Below the pieces are notes generated by a model. The model did not search any database. It was given only the letters and a program-made list of their open reading frames with translations, and was not told the origin of the DNA. Shown one piece after another: positions 25,515 to 34,561 of a stretch of DNA of 64,000 nt (positions are counted from its first letter, which is position 1; every line of letters starts with the position of its first letter). A program made the translations under genes and the position numbers. The stretch spans positions 710,001 through 774,000 of the forward strand of contig NZ_AP022848.1 of assembly GCF_011764485.1 (NCBI RefSeq), written 5' to 3'. The DNA comes from Bosea sp. ANAM02 (GTDB taxonomy: Bacteria > Pseudomonadota > Alphaproteobacteria > Rhizobiales > Beijerinckiaceae).

Positions 25515-26913
25515 CCCAGTTCGACACGATCATCCGCGGCGGACGCATTTCGACGGCATCGGACACCTTCCATTGCGATATCGGCATCAGGGACGGGCGT
25601 ATCGTCGCGCTGGGCGAGGCGCTCGGCAGCGCCGATAGCGTCTCGACGCCGCGGGCAAATGGGTTCTGCCGGGTGGGATCGACAGCCATGTGCATATCTC
25701 GCAGCCTTCCGGCGAGGGCATCGTCATGGCCGACGATTTCGAGAGCGCGACCCGCTCGGCGGCGCTCGGCGGCAACACCACCGTGCTGCCCTTCTGCATG
25801 CAGGAGAGCGGCGTTCCCCTGCGCGAAAGCGTGCAGGCCTATCACACGAAGGCCGAGGGCGCCTGCTACACGGATGTCGCCTTCCACCTGATCATTTCCG
25901 ATCCCAACGAGACCCTGCTGGGTCAGGAGCTGCCGGCGCTCGTGCGCGACGGCTACACCTCCTTCAAGGTCTTCATGACCTATGAGGGGCTGGCGCTCAG
26001 CGATCTCGAGATGCTGAAGGTCATGGCCGTGGCTCGCGATACGCGTGCCCTCGTCATGGTCCATGCCGAGAACGACGACGTCATCCGCTACCTGACCGAC
26101 CAGCTAGAACAAGCCGGACGGACCGCACCGCGCTTCCATGCCGCCTCGCGCCCGATCATCGCCGAACGGGAGGCGACCTATCGCGCGATTTCGCTGGCCG
26201 AACTGTCGGATGTCCCGCTGATGATCGAGCATGTCTCCAATCGCGAGGCGATGGAGGAGATCCGCCGTGCCCAGCAGAAGGGTATCAAGATATTCGCCGA
26301 GACCTGCACGCAGTATCTGACGCTGACCGCGCAGGATCTCGACGGGCTCAACATGGAGGGGGCCAAATATGTCTGCTCGCCGCCCCCGCGCGACGTCCGC
26401 AGCCAGGAGGCCTGCTGGGAAGGCCTGCAGCAGGGCGTGTTCTCGGTCTTCTCGTCGGATCATTGCCCGTTTCGCTATGACGATCCGCAGGGCAAGCTCG
26501 CGCCGAAAGGCCGGACCAGCTTCCGCTGGGTGCCGAACGGCATTCCGGGGGTGGGCGCGCGCCTGCCGATCCTGTTCTCGGAGGGCGTCGTCAAGGGCCG
26601 GATCGACATCACCCGCTTCGTCGCGGTGACCTCGACCAACCATGCCAAGATGTACGGCCTCTATCCGCGCAAGGGGACGATCGCGGTCGGAGCCGACGCC
26701 GACATCGCCATCTGGGACCCGCAGATCGAGCAGACGCTGACCCACGCGATGGTCAACGACGGCTCCGACTACACGCCCTATGAAGGCATACGGATCACCG
26801 GCTGGCCCGTGACGACGCTGGTGCGCGGAGAAGTCGTCGCGCGCGACGGCAGGATCGAGGCCCGGAAGGGTTACGGGACCTATCTGAAGCGCGACATCAG
26901 CCGGTTTGCATAA
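25511..26913 (+). pseudogene. Dihydropyrimidinase/hydantoinase with a frameshift
   Basis: Frame one encodes MTQFDTIIRGGRI to DSV (ending 25642), then loses homology. The adjacent frame picks up at 25645 with DAAGKWVLPGGIDSHVHIS and continues to the natural end at 26913. A single missing base near 25643 explains this. All metal-site motifs are otherwise present: HVH, carboxylated Lys in SFKVFMTYEG, MVHAEN, IEHVSN and SSDHCPF. The enzyme type opens hydantoin or dihydropyrimidine rings. Either the gene is dead, or a shorter product starts at ATG 25690 (MHISQ), which would lack the first metal His. Confidence 0.85.
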
Positions 26914-26926
26914 GGCACCTGCCGGG

Positions 26927-26957
26927 CAGCGGAGCTTCCAGTTCGCCGACTCCGCTG
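26927..26957. terminator. Hairpin between convergent genes, possible terminator
   Basis: CAGCGGAG (26927-26934) and CTCCGCTG (26950-26957) form a perfect 8-bp stem with a 15-base loop. It lies after the hydantoinase stop and before the end of the convergent RpiR gene. Confidence 0.4.
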
Positions 26958-27095
26958 AAATGCGTTCGGGATGATCCGCTCCTGAGTCAACCAGGGTGCT
27001 TTGCGTGCGCAGCGGCCCCCGCTTGCGTCAGAAAAACGCATTGAAACAAAGGCATGTATCATTCCACGGATGGCGGAATGACGGATTGCCCCAGG

Positions 27096-27986
27096 TCAGA
27101 TCCTCCGGCGTGGAATCGCCGTTGCGTAGGTATTGAGCGAGAGCAGATGGTGGTCGGCGCGCTGCAGCGCGGCAAGTGCCGCGGTACGGTCCTTGTTGGC
27201 GAGCAACCCGCAGAGCACCTCGGAGATCGCGAGCGCCGGCGCCAGTGTGTGGAAGAAGCTCTGGCTCTCGGTCGAGCAGAGGATCGCGATGTCGGCGAGG
27301 CCGACCAGTGGCGAGACCTCGCTATCGGTGATCGCGATGATGCCGAGCCCCTTCTCGCGGGCAAGCTGCGCCAGCTCCAGGCTGTGCAGCGCATAGGGGT
27401 TGATCGAGATGGCGAGCAGGACATCCTCGGCCCCCGCCCGGATCAGCCCGTCGCCGACGGTGTCGGCCGGGCCATCGAGATGGGTGGTCTTCTCGCCGAG
27501 CAGTGTCATCACATAGTGGAAATGCCAGGCCACCGAATGGCATGAGCGCAGCCCGAGCACGAAGATGCGCCGCGCCTGCGCCAGCCGGTCGGCGGCAGTC
27601 GCGAGGCGCTCCAGAGAGACCGGCTCCGTCAATCGTGCGATCTGGGCGGCGAGGCCCTGCAGCATGCGGCGCGACAATTGGGCGGCCGCCATGTTCTCCT
27701 CGCTTTCTTCGGTCTGCATCGCACGCGCTGCGAAGCCGTCGACGCGGAAGCGGATCGCCTCGGCATGATGGGCGCGAATGTCGTCATAGCCGGCCAAGCC
27801 CAGGAACTTGGCCAGCCGCGTCATCGTCGAGGGCTGCACGCCGGCATTGCGGGCGAGCTCGCGCATCGAGACCAGCGCGACCTCCTGCGGGTGCTCGATG
27901 ATGTAGCGCGCCGCCTGCCGCAATTGCGGGGACATGCCGTCGAAGAGGCTGACGATGCGCTCGCGCAAGGGATCGGCCTGCAACAT
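27096..27986 (-). CDS. RpiR/MurR-family regulator, cassette B
   Basis: 296 residues. The HTH_6 domain covers about 1-78 (SMRELARNAGVQPSTMTRLAKFLGL), and a SIS domain covers about 125-270 (IFVLGLRSCHSVAWHFHY, and VLLAISINPYALHSL). It shares the GxRSCH motif with the cassette A regulator (GFRSCH). It is transcribed divergently from the aminotransferase operon across 238 bases that contain several repeats, a classic arrangement for local control. Whether it represses or activates cannot be told. Confidence 0.9.
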   Translation of the reverse strand: MLQADPLRERIVSLFDGMSPQLRQAARYIIEHPQEVALVSMRELARNAGVQPSTMTRLAKFLGLAGYDDIRAHHAEAIRFRVDGFAARAMQTEESEENMAAAQLSRRMLQGLAAQIARLTEPVSLERLATAADRLAQARRIFVLGLRSCHSVAWHFHYVMTLLGEKTTHLDGPADTVGDGLIRAGAEDVLLAISINPYALHSLELAQLAREKGLGIIAITDSEVSPLVGLADIAILCSTESQSFFHTLAPALAISEVLCGLLANKDRTAALAALQRADHHLLSLNTYATAIPRRRI

Positions 27987-28090
27987 GTGAATCGCACCTT
28001 CTCTGCCCGATCGCGACCATTCCCGCGCTGCGGACGGATTTCAAACGGTTTTTCCGCTTTCCCTCAGGCGTGAAAGCATTGGAGCGCATT

Positions 28091-28154
28091 GTTTCGCTGC
28101 AACAGTTTAGAAGTCATTCGTTGCAGTTTTGTATCATATAAAACAAACGTTGCA
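28091..28154. promoter_or_regulatory. Repeat-rich operator/promoter region of cassette B
   Basis: GTTTTGTATCATATAAAAC (28126-28144) is a near-perfect 19-bp palindrome. It is bracketed by direct repeats CGTTGCA (28119-28125 and 28148-28154), and an inverted copy TGCAAC lies at 28098-28103. The AT-rich block stands out from the GC-rich surroundings, between two divergent genes. RpiR binding is inferred. Confidence 0.55.
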
Positions 28155-28224
28155 TTCACGCGCTAGGTGTGTCATGAGGCTGCGCGCCGCGGCGGTCTGT
28201 CCGCGCCAATCCGGGAATGCCGAG

Positions 28225-29550
28225 ATGACCAGGATTCTCCATCGCTCGATCGGCGGCAGCCTGCCGCAAGCGGTCTCGGGGCACGGCGTCACCATCACCG
28301 ACGCGGATGGGCGCAGCTATATCGACGGTTCGGGCGGCGCCGCCGTCTCCTGCCTCGGTCACGGCCATCCCGAGGTGATGGCCGCGATGCAGGCGCAGAT
28401 GGACCGGATCGCCTACGCCCACACCTCCTTTTTCACCACCGATGTCGCAGAGCAGCTGGCCGAGCGGCTGGTCGATCTGGCGCCGGAGGGGCTCGACTAC
28501 GTCTACCTCGTCTCCGGCGGCTCCGAGGCCGTCGAGGCCGCGATGAAGATGGCGCGGCAGTATTTCGTCGAGATCGGCCAGCCGCAGCGCCGGCATTTCA
28601 TCGCGCGCCGGCAGAGCTATCACGGCAATACGCTCGGCGCTCTTGCGGCCGGCGGCAATGCCTGGCGGCGGGCGCAGTTCCAGCCGATCCTGCCCGAGAC
28701 GCACCATGTCTCGCCCTGCTACGCCTATCGCGACCAGAGGGACGGCGAGGCGCCTGAGGCTTATGCCGTCCGGCTCGCCGACGAGCTGGAAGCCAAGATT
28801 CTGGAACTCGGCGCGGACGAGGTCATCGCCTTCATCGCCGAGCCGGTGGTCGGCGCCACGCTCGGCGCGGTCGGCCCGGTCGCGGATTACTTCGCCCGCA
28901 TCCGCCGCATCTGCGACAAGTATGGCGTCCTGCTGATCCTCGACGAGGTGATGTGCGGCATGGGCCGCACCGGCACGGTGTTCGCCTGCGAGCAGGAGGG
29001 CATCGCGCCCGATCTCGTCACCATCGCCAAGGGGCTCGGCGGCGGCTACCAGCCGATCGGCGCCGTGCTGCTCTCGGAGACGATCTACCGCGCCTTCGCC
29101 GAAGGCTCCGGCCTGTTCCAGCACGGCCACACCTATATCTGCCATCCGATGGCGGCGGCGGCGGCGCTGAAGGTCGTCGAGCTGATCTCGCAGCCGGAGA
29201 TGATGGAAAACGTCCGCCGGATGGGCGAGCGCCTGCAGGCCGGGCTCGACGCGCGGCTCGGCCAACATCCCCATGTCGGCGATATCCGCGGACGCGGCCT
29301 GTTCCGCGGCATCGAGATCGTCGCCGACAAGGAGACCAAGGCGCCTTTCGACCCGGCGCTGAAGATCCATGCCCGGATCAAGCGGGAAGCGATGGCGCGC
29401 GGCCTGCTGTGCTACCCGATGGGCGGCACCATCGACGGGCGCCAGGGCGACCATGTGCTGCTGGCGCCGCCCTACATCATCAGCCCCGAAGATATCGACC
29501 AGATCGTCGAGCGGATCGGCGGCGCCATCGACGCCGCGATCAGGGGCTGA
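28225..29550 (+). CDS. Class III aminotransferase, cassette B
   Basis: 441 residues, PLP-dependent, with Asp240 (LLILDEVMCGMGRTG) and Lys269 (IAKGLGGGYQPI) at the same positions as the cassette A paralogue. Substrate-side differences are concentrated in residues 60-120 and 150-200, so the two may have different amino donors. ATG 28225 was chosen because MTRILHRS matches the paralogue; the frame is open from 28129. It is the first gene of a plus-strand operon that runs to at least 37648. Confidence 0.93.
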   Translation: MTRILHRSIGGSLPQAVSGHGVTITDADGRSYIDGSGGAAVSCLGHGHPEVMAAMQAQMDRIAYAHTSFFTTDVAEQLAERLVDLAPEGLDYVYLVSGGSEAVEAAMKMARQYFVEIGQPQRRHFIARRQSYHGNTLGALAAGGNAWRRAQFQPILPETHHVSPCYAYRDQRDGEAPEAYAVRLADELEAKILELGADEVIAFIAEPVVGATLGAVGPVADYFARIRRICDKYGVLLILDEVMCGMGRTGTVFACEQEGIAPDLVTIAKGLGGGYQPIGAVLLSETIYRAFAEGSGLFQHGHTYICHPMAAAAALKVVELISQPEMMENVRRMGERLQAGLDARLGQHPHVGDIRGRGLFRGIEIVADKETKAPFDPALKIHARIKREAMARGLLCYPMGGTIDGRQGDHVLLAPPYIISPEDIDQIVERIGGAIDAAIRG

Positions 29551-29557
29551 TATCGGC

Positions 29558-31027
29558 ATGACGCTCCGCATCGCCTTCGCCGGCTTCAATCTCGAATCGG
29601 TCACGGCCGTTCCGCAGATCGTGGAGCTGGCGGAGTTCGAGCGCGTCTGCGTGCGCGGGCGGGAGCTGACGGCAAGGTTCCGCGGTACCAATACGGTGCC
29701 GGGGGGCTGCCTCAAGATCTGCGAAGCGGAAGGCGCGGAATTCGTGCCGCTGTTCCACACGCTGCTCGGCGCGCTCGGCCCGGCGGCCGATGCGACGGTC
29801 GAACACTATACGAGGGAGATCGTCGAGGGACTCGGCAGGAGCGGTCCGCTCGACGGCGTCATCCTGTTCCTGCACGGCGCCTGCTGGGCGGCGGGATATC
29901 CGGATGTAGAGCGGCATGTCATCGATGCGGTGCGTGCGGCCTTTCCGGCGCTGCCGATCGCGGTCGCGCTCGATTATCACGGCAATATCGATCGCGAGAC
30001 GCTGCGCGGCGCCGATATCGCCGTCGCCTATCGCAACTCCCCGCATATCGACATGGGCGAGACCGGAGAGCGGGCGGCTCGCGCCTTGATCCGCTTGCTG
30101 CGCGAGGGGCGTCGACCCGGTCTCGCGGTGGCGCGGCCGGATGTCGTCATTCCCTCGATCATGTCGGCGACGGCGCTTCAGCCGCTGGCCTCGATCATCG
30201 CCGAAGCGCGTGCGGCCGAACAAGCCGGCGATTGCGACATCTCGATCATGGCCGGCTTCTCCTATGCCGACAGCGCCAATACCGGCATGTCGGTGATCTG
30301 CCTGGACTGGGCGGGGCAGGAAGCGGCTGAACTCAAGGCGCAGTCCTTCTCGGGTCTTTTGCGCGCCGCGCGCGAGCCCATCGCCAGCGCCATTCCGATC
30401 CTGAGCGTTGAAGAGGCGTTGGCCGATATCGAGCGCAAGCCCGCGCAGGAGCGGCCGATCGTGCTGCTCGAACATGCCGACCGGATGAACGACTCGACCC
30501 ATCTGCTGCGGGCGCTGCTCAAGCGGGATGTCGGCCGCGTCAATGTGCCCTTCCTGCTCGATCCCGAAACCGCCGCGCAGGCGCATGAAGCGGGCGAGGG
30601 CTCGGTGATCGCCGTCGCGCTGGCCGGCAAGACCGCGCCGGAGACCGGCGGTCCGGTGAAAGTCGAGGCACGGGTCATCTGGTCGGGGCCGAAATCCTTC
30701 AACGTCTCCGGACGCTACCAGCGCGGTTCCTTCGTCGATCTCGGGCTCACCGCGCTCCTCCAGATCGGCACGATCCGCGTCTCCGTTGTCTCGCATTTCG
30801 CCTTCGCGGTCGATGGCGACCCGTTCTTCATCTTCGGCGAGCGGCCGGAGGATTACGACGTCATCCTGCTGCGCTCGAAGACGCATTACCGCGACTATTA
30901 CGAGCCGATGGCCGACCGCATCCTGGTGGTCGACACGCCCGATCTCGGCCCCGCCGATGTGCGGCTGATCCCATACCGCCAGCTCGATACCGCCAGAGCC
31001 TATCCATGGAGCGAGGCTCCCGCCTGA
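29558..31027 (+). CDS. M81-family (MlrC-like) metallohydrolase, cassette B
   Basis: 489 residues with DUF1485 and MlrC_C domains. The candidate zinc ligands Asp139, His141 (LDYHGNID) and His163 (SPHID) and the nearby His106 (LHGACW) are kept. The N-terminal signature, which reads FSHEGNSFSP in cassette A and FLHETNTFAP in the copy at 47305, has become FNLESVTAVP, losing the His of the HExN motif. The start ATG 29558 follows the aminotransferase stop by seven bases. A changed substrate or mechanism is possible. Confidence 0.85.
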   Translation: MTLRIAFAGFNLESVTAVPQIVELAEFERVCVRGRELTARFRGTNTVPGGCLKICEAEGAEFVPLFHTLLGALGPAADATVEHYTREIVEGLGRSGPLDGVILFLHGACWAAGYPDVERHVIDAVRAAFPALPIAVALDYHGNIDRETLRGADIAVAYRNSPHIDMGETGERAARALIRLLREGRRPGLAVARPDVVIPSIMSATALQPLASIIAEARAAEQAGDCDISIMAGFSYADSANTGMSVICLDWAGQEAAELKAQSFSGLLRAAREPIASAIPILSVEEALADIERKPAQERPIVLLEHADRMNDSTHLLRALLKRDVGRVNVPFLLDPETAAQAHEAGEGSVIAVALAGKTAPETGGPVKVEARVIWSGPKSFNVSGRYQRGSFVDLGLTALLQIGTIRVSVVSHFAFAVDGDPFFIFGERPEDYDVILLRSKTHYRDYYEPMADRILVVDTPDLGPADVRLIPYRQLDTARAYPWSEAPA

Positions 31028-31070
31028 CGACGCTCGATCCATCCAAGCAACCAAAAACGAGGGGATGACA

Positions 31071-32651
31071 ATGACGTTTCGGTTCAAAATTGTCGGGGCT
31101 GCCGCGCTGGTCGCGGGCTCCCTTTCCGCGATGCCGGCTTTGGCCGAGACGACGCTCAATGTCGTCATGCAGGCGCCGCTCCGTTCGCTCGACCCGATCC
31201 TGAGCACCGCGCAGATCGTGCGCACGCACGGCTTCATGGTGTTCGACACGCTGCTCGGCATGGACGCCAAATACAATCCGCAGCCGCAGATGGCGGACTC
31301 TGCCGTCTCGGCCGACAAGCTGACCTATACGCTGACGCTGCGCGACGGCCTGAAATGGCATGACGGCACGCCGGTCACGGCCGCCGACTGCGTCGCATCG
31401 CTGAAGCGCTGGGGCGAGAATGACGGCGCCGCCCGCACCATGATGGCGCATGTCGCCTCGATCGAGGCGACCTCGGAAAAGGTGCTCGTCATCAAGCTGG
31501 CCAAGCCCTTCGGGCAGGTGCTGGAACTGCTGGCCAAGCCCTCCCCGGTGCCGCCCTTCATGATGCCGAAGCGCCTGGCCGAGACGCCCGCCGGCAAGCA
31601 GGTGACCGAGATGATCGGTTCCGGCCCTTTCCGGTTCGTCGCCGACCAGTACCGGCCGGGAGACCAGGCCGTCTATGTCAAGAACACCGACTACAAGCCG
31701 CGCTCGGAGCCGATGAGCTGGACTGCCGGCGGCAAGGTGATCAATGTCGACAAGGTCGTGTGGAAGGCGATGCCGGACATGCAGACCTCGATCAACGCGC
31801 TCCAGTCCGGCGATGTCGACCTGATCGAGCAGGTGACGATCGATCTCCTGCCGCTGCTCAAGGCCAATGACGAGATCAGGACCGGCGCCATCAACGCGCT
31901 GGGCAGCCAGGTCACCGGCCGCTTCAACCATCGCCTGCCACCCTTCGACAATGCGAAGGTCCGCCGGGCGGCGATGTATGCGCTGGATCAGGACCAGCTC
32001 ATGCAGACCGCGATCGGCGACAGCCAGTACTACAAGCTCTGCGCCTCGATCTATGGCTGCGACGTGCCGCTCGCCTCCGATGCCGGCTCCGAATACCTGA
32101 AGGGCAGCGCCAAGGAGCGCATGGCCAAGGCCAAGGAATTGCTCAAGGCTTCCGGCTATGACGGGACGCCGGTGCTGATGATGCAGCCGACCGACCTGAC
32201 CATCCTCTCGACCCAGCCGATCGTCGCAGCCGAGCGCCTGCGCGAGGCCGGCTTCAAGGTCGACGTCGCCTCGATGGACTGGGCCACCCTGCAATCGCGC
32301 AAGAACGGCTGGCAGCCGGTGGCGCAAGGCGGCTGGAACATGTTCTTCACCTATTGGGGCGTGTCCGGCATCTGGAACCCGACAGTCCATGCCCTGATCG
32401 ACGGTTCCGGCAAGGACTCCGCCTGGGCCGGCTGGCCGAAGAGCCCCCGTGTCGAGGAACTGCGCACCGCCTATCTCACCGCCGCGACGGCCGAAGAGCA
32501 GAAGAAGATCGCCCGTGAGATTCAGCAGATCGCCTTCGACGAGGGCTTCTATTTCAATGCCGGCGAGTTCCAGTCCGTCGCCGCCTGGAACGCCAGGCTG
32601 AAGAACCTCCAGCCCGGCCCGATCACCCTGTTCTGGGGTGTCAGCAAGTAA
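31071..32651 (+). CDS. Family 5 ABC substrate-binding protein, cassette B
   Basis: 526 residues with a Sec signal (FKIVGAAALVAGSLSAMPALA), unlike the Tat signal of the cassette A paralogue. The SBP_bac_5 fold is shown by KLTYTLTLRDGLKWHDGTPV, MIGSGPFRFVADQY and NNRKL-type FDNAKVRRAAMYALDQ. ATG 31071 lies six bases after AGGGG, better placed than ATG 31065. It delivers a peptide-like or other amphiphilic ligand to the permeases encoded next. Confidence 0.92.
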   Translation: MTFRFKIVGAAALVAGSLSAMPALAETTLNVVMQAPLRSLDPILSTAQIVRTHGFMVFDTLLGMDAKYNPQPQMADSAVSADKLTYTLTLRDGLKWHDGTPVTAADCVASLKRWGENDGAARTMMAHVASIEATSEKVLVIKLAKPFGQVLELLAKPSPVPPFMMPKRLAETPAGKQVTEMIGSGPFRFVADQYRPGDQAVYVKNTDYKPRSEPMSWTAGGKVINVDKVVWKAMPDMQTSINALQSGDVDLIEQVTIDLLPLLKANDEIRTGAINALGSQVTGRFNHRLPPFDNAKVRRAAMYALDQDQLMQTAIGDSQYYKLCASIYGCDVPLASDAGSEYLKGSAKERMAKAKELLKASGYDGTPVLMMQPTDLTILSTQPIVAAERLREAGFKVDVASMDWATLQSRKNGWQPVAQGGWNMFFTYWGVSGIWNPTVHALIDGSGKDSAWAGWPKSPRVEELRTAYLTAATAEEQKKIAREIQQIAFDEGFYFNAGEFQSVAAWNARLKNLQPGPITLFWGVSK

Positions 32652-32747
32652 TGCCGGGGCGCCGGGCGGTGATCCACTGCCCGACCTGACCGGCCCGGTT
32701 TCCGGCGTCGCCCGCCTGGGCGGATGCCCAGGCGCGTGGAGAATTCC

Positions 32748-33692
32748 ATGGCTTCCTATTTCCTGCGCAGGCTCGCGATGGCGATCCCCGTCATGTTCTT
32801 CGTGGCGCTGTTCGTTTTCCTGCTGCTGCGACTGACGCCGGGTGATCCCGCGCAGGCCATCGCCGGCGACCAGGCGACGCCCGCGCAGCTTGCCGCCATC
32901 CGCGAGAATCTCGGATTGGACAAGCCGATCGCCAGCCAGTTCGTCACCTGGATCGCGGGCATGGCCGAAGGCGATTTCGGCTCGTCGCTGATCTCGCAGC
33001 GCCCGGTGCTGGAGATGATCGGCCAGCGCATCGGCCCGACGCTCGCGCTCGCGATCATGGCGATGCTCTTCACGGTGGCGATCTCGCTGCCGCTCGGTGT
33101 GCTCGCCGCCTGGCGCCATGGCGGCATGGTCGACCGCTTCGTCATGGCCCTCTCGGTTGTCGGCTTCTCGGTGCCGATCTTCGTGATCGGCTACGTGCTG
33201 ATCGCGGTCTTCGCGGTCAACCTGAAATGGTTTCCAGTGCAGGGCTACAGGGCACTGGCCGATGGCTTCGGCCCGTTCTTCCACCGCATCCTGCTGCCGG
33301 GGCTGGCGCTCTCCTCCTTCTACGTCGCGCTGGTCTCGCGGATGACGCGGGCCTCGATACTCGAGGTGCTGCGCGAGGATTATGTGAGGACGGCCCGCGC
33401 CAAGGGGCTGGGCGAGCGGATCGTGCTGTTCCGCCACGCGCTGCGCAATGCGGCGATCCCGATCCTCACCGTGGTCGGCACCGGCTTCGCCATGATGGTC
33501 TCCGGCGTCGTCGTCACCGAGACCGTGTTCAACATCCCCGGCCTCGGGCGGCTCGTGGTCGATGGCGTGCTCGCCCGCGACTATCCGCTGATCCAGGCGA
33601 TCATCCTGCTGACGGCCGGCACCTATGTGCTGATCAACCTGCTGATCGATCTCTCCTATGCCCTGACCGACCCGAGGATCCGCTACCAATGA
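32748..33692 (+). CDS. Oligopeptide-type ABC permease 1 (DppB-like)
   Basis: 314 residues with six predicted transmembrane segments. The N-terminal block LRRLAMAIPVMFFVALFVFL, the LTPGDPA motif and the EAA loop (REDYVRTARAKGLGERIV) are standard for the DppB family. TGGAGAA lies just before ATG 32748. The last four bases overlap the second permease gene. The pair forms the inner-membrane channel. Confidence 0.95.
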   Translation: MASYFLRRLAMAIPVMFFVALFVFLLLRLTPGDPAQAIAGDQATPAQLAAIRENLGLDKPIASQFVTWIAGMAEGDFGSSLISQRPVLEMIGQRIGPTLALAIMAMLFTVAISLPLGVLAAWRHGGMVDRFVMALSVVGFSVPIFVIGYVLIAVFAVNLKWFPVQGYRALADGFGPFFHRILLPGLALSSFYVALVSRMTRASILEVLREDYVRTARAKGLGERIVLFRHALRNAAIPILTVVGTGFAMMVSGVVVTETVFNIPGLGRLVVDGVLARDYPLIQAIILLTAGTYVLINLLIDLSYALTDPRIRYQ

Positions 33693-34561
33693 GCGCTCCG
33701 TCGAACCCCGCGCAGGGCACGCATCCGCGTCGTCGCCTGCTCGACAACCCGCCGCACTGGACGACGGTGCTGGCTGTCATCGTCATCGTCGCGGTGATCG
33801 TGATGGCGGTGTTCGCGCCGCAGCTCGCCAATTTCGAGCCGACCAGGCTCAACGCCGCGATGCGCCTGAAGCCGGCCTCCGACACCTATTGGCTGGGCAC
33901 GGATTCCTTCGGCCGCGACCTCTATTCGCGCGTCGTTTATGGCGCGCGGGTCTCGCTGCTTGTCGGTGCCGGTGTCGCGATCGGCGCGATCGTGATCGGC
34001 CTGCCGCTCGGCCTGATCGCCGGCTGGTATCGCGGCATCGACGGCGTGCTGATGCGGATGATGGACGGGCTGATGGCCATTCCCGGTATCCTGCTCGCCA
34101 TCGCCATCGTCGCGCTGGTCCGCGGCGGGCTCGTCACCGTGATCATCGCGATCATGATCCCGGCGATCCCGCAGGTCGTGCGCCTCGTCCGGGCGCGGGT
34201 GATCGCGGCGCGCGAGGAGACCTATGTCGATGCCGCCGTGCTGCTCGGCACCCGCCCGGCCAAACTGATCCGCAAGCATCTGCTGCCGACCACGATCGCG
34301 CCGCTGATCGTGCAGGGCACCTATATGTATGCCTCCGCCATCCTGACCGAGGCCGCTCTCTCCTTCCTCGGCGTCGGCATCGGCACGGAGGTTCCGAGCT
34401 GGGGCAACATCATGGCCGAGGGTCGGCTCTATTTCGCGATCAATCCCTGGCTGGTGTTCTGGCCGGCGATCGTGCTCTCGCTCTGCATTCTCTCGATCAA
34501 CCTGCTCGGCGACGCGCTGCGCGACCGGCTCGATCCGAAAATGCAGGGAAGGGCTCCGTGA
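33689..34561 (+). CDS. Oligopeptide-type ABC permease 2 (DppC-like)
   Basis: 290 residues. The N-terminal OppC_N segment is followed by LGTDSFGRDLYSRVVYGAR, the hallmark of DppC proteins, and an EAA loop (REETYVDAAVLLGTRPAKLI). The frame is open far upstream as a shadow of permease 1, but MSAPSNPA at 33689 is the logical coupled start. It shares one base with the ATPase start codon. Confidence 0.95.
   Translation: MSAPSNPAQGTHPRRRLLDNPPHWTTVLAVIVIVAVIVMAVFAPQLANFEPTRLNAAMRLKPASDTYWLGTDSFGRDLYSRVVYGARVSLLVGAGVAIGAIVIGLPLGLIAGWYRGIDGVLMRMMDGLMAIPGILLAIAIVALVRGGLVTVIIAIMIPAIPQVVRLVRARVIAAREETYVDAAVLLGTRPAKLIRKHLLPTTIAPLIVQGTYMYASAILTEAALSFLGVGIGTEVPSWGNIMAEGRLYFAINPWLVFWPAIVLSLCILSINLLGDALRDRLDPKMQGRAP

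Noticed and set aside
30861..33689. A 942-codon open frame on the minus strand
   Set aside because: It is antisense to the M81, binding-protein and permease genes, is rich in His, Arg, Asp and Gln, and has no recognisable motif. High GC suppresses stop codons in shadow frames.
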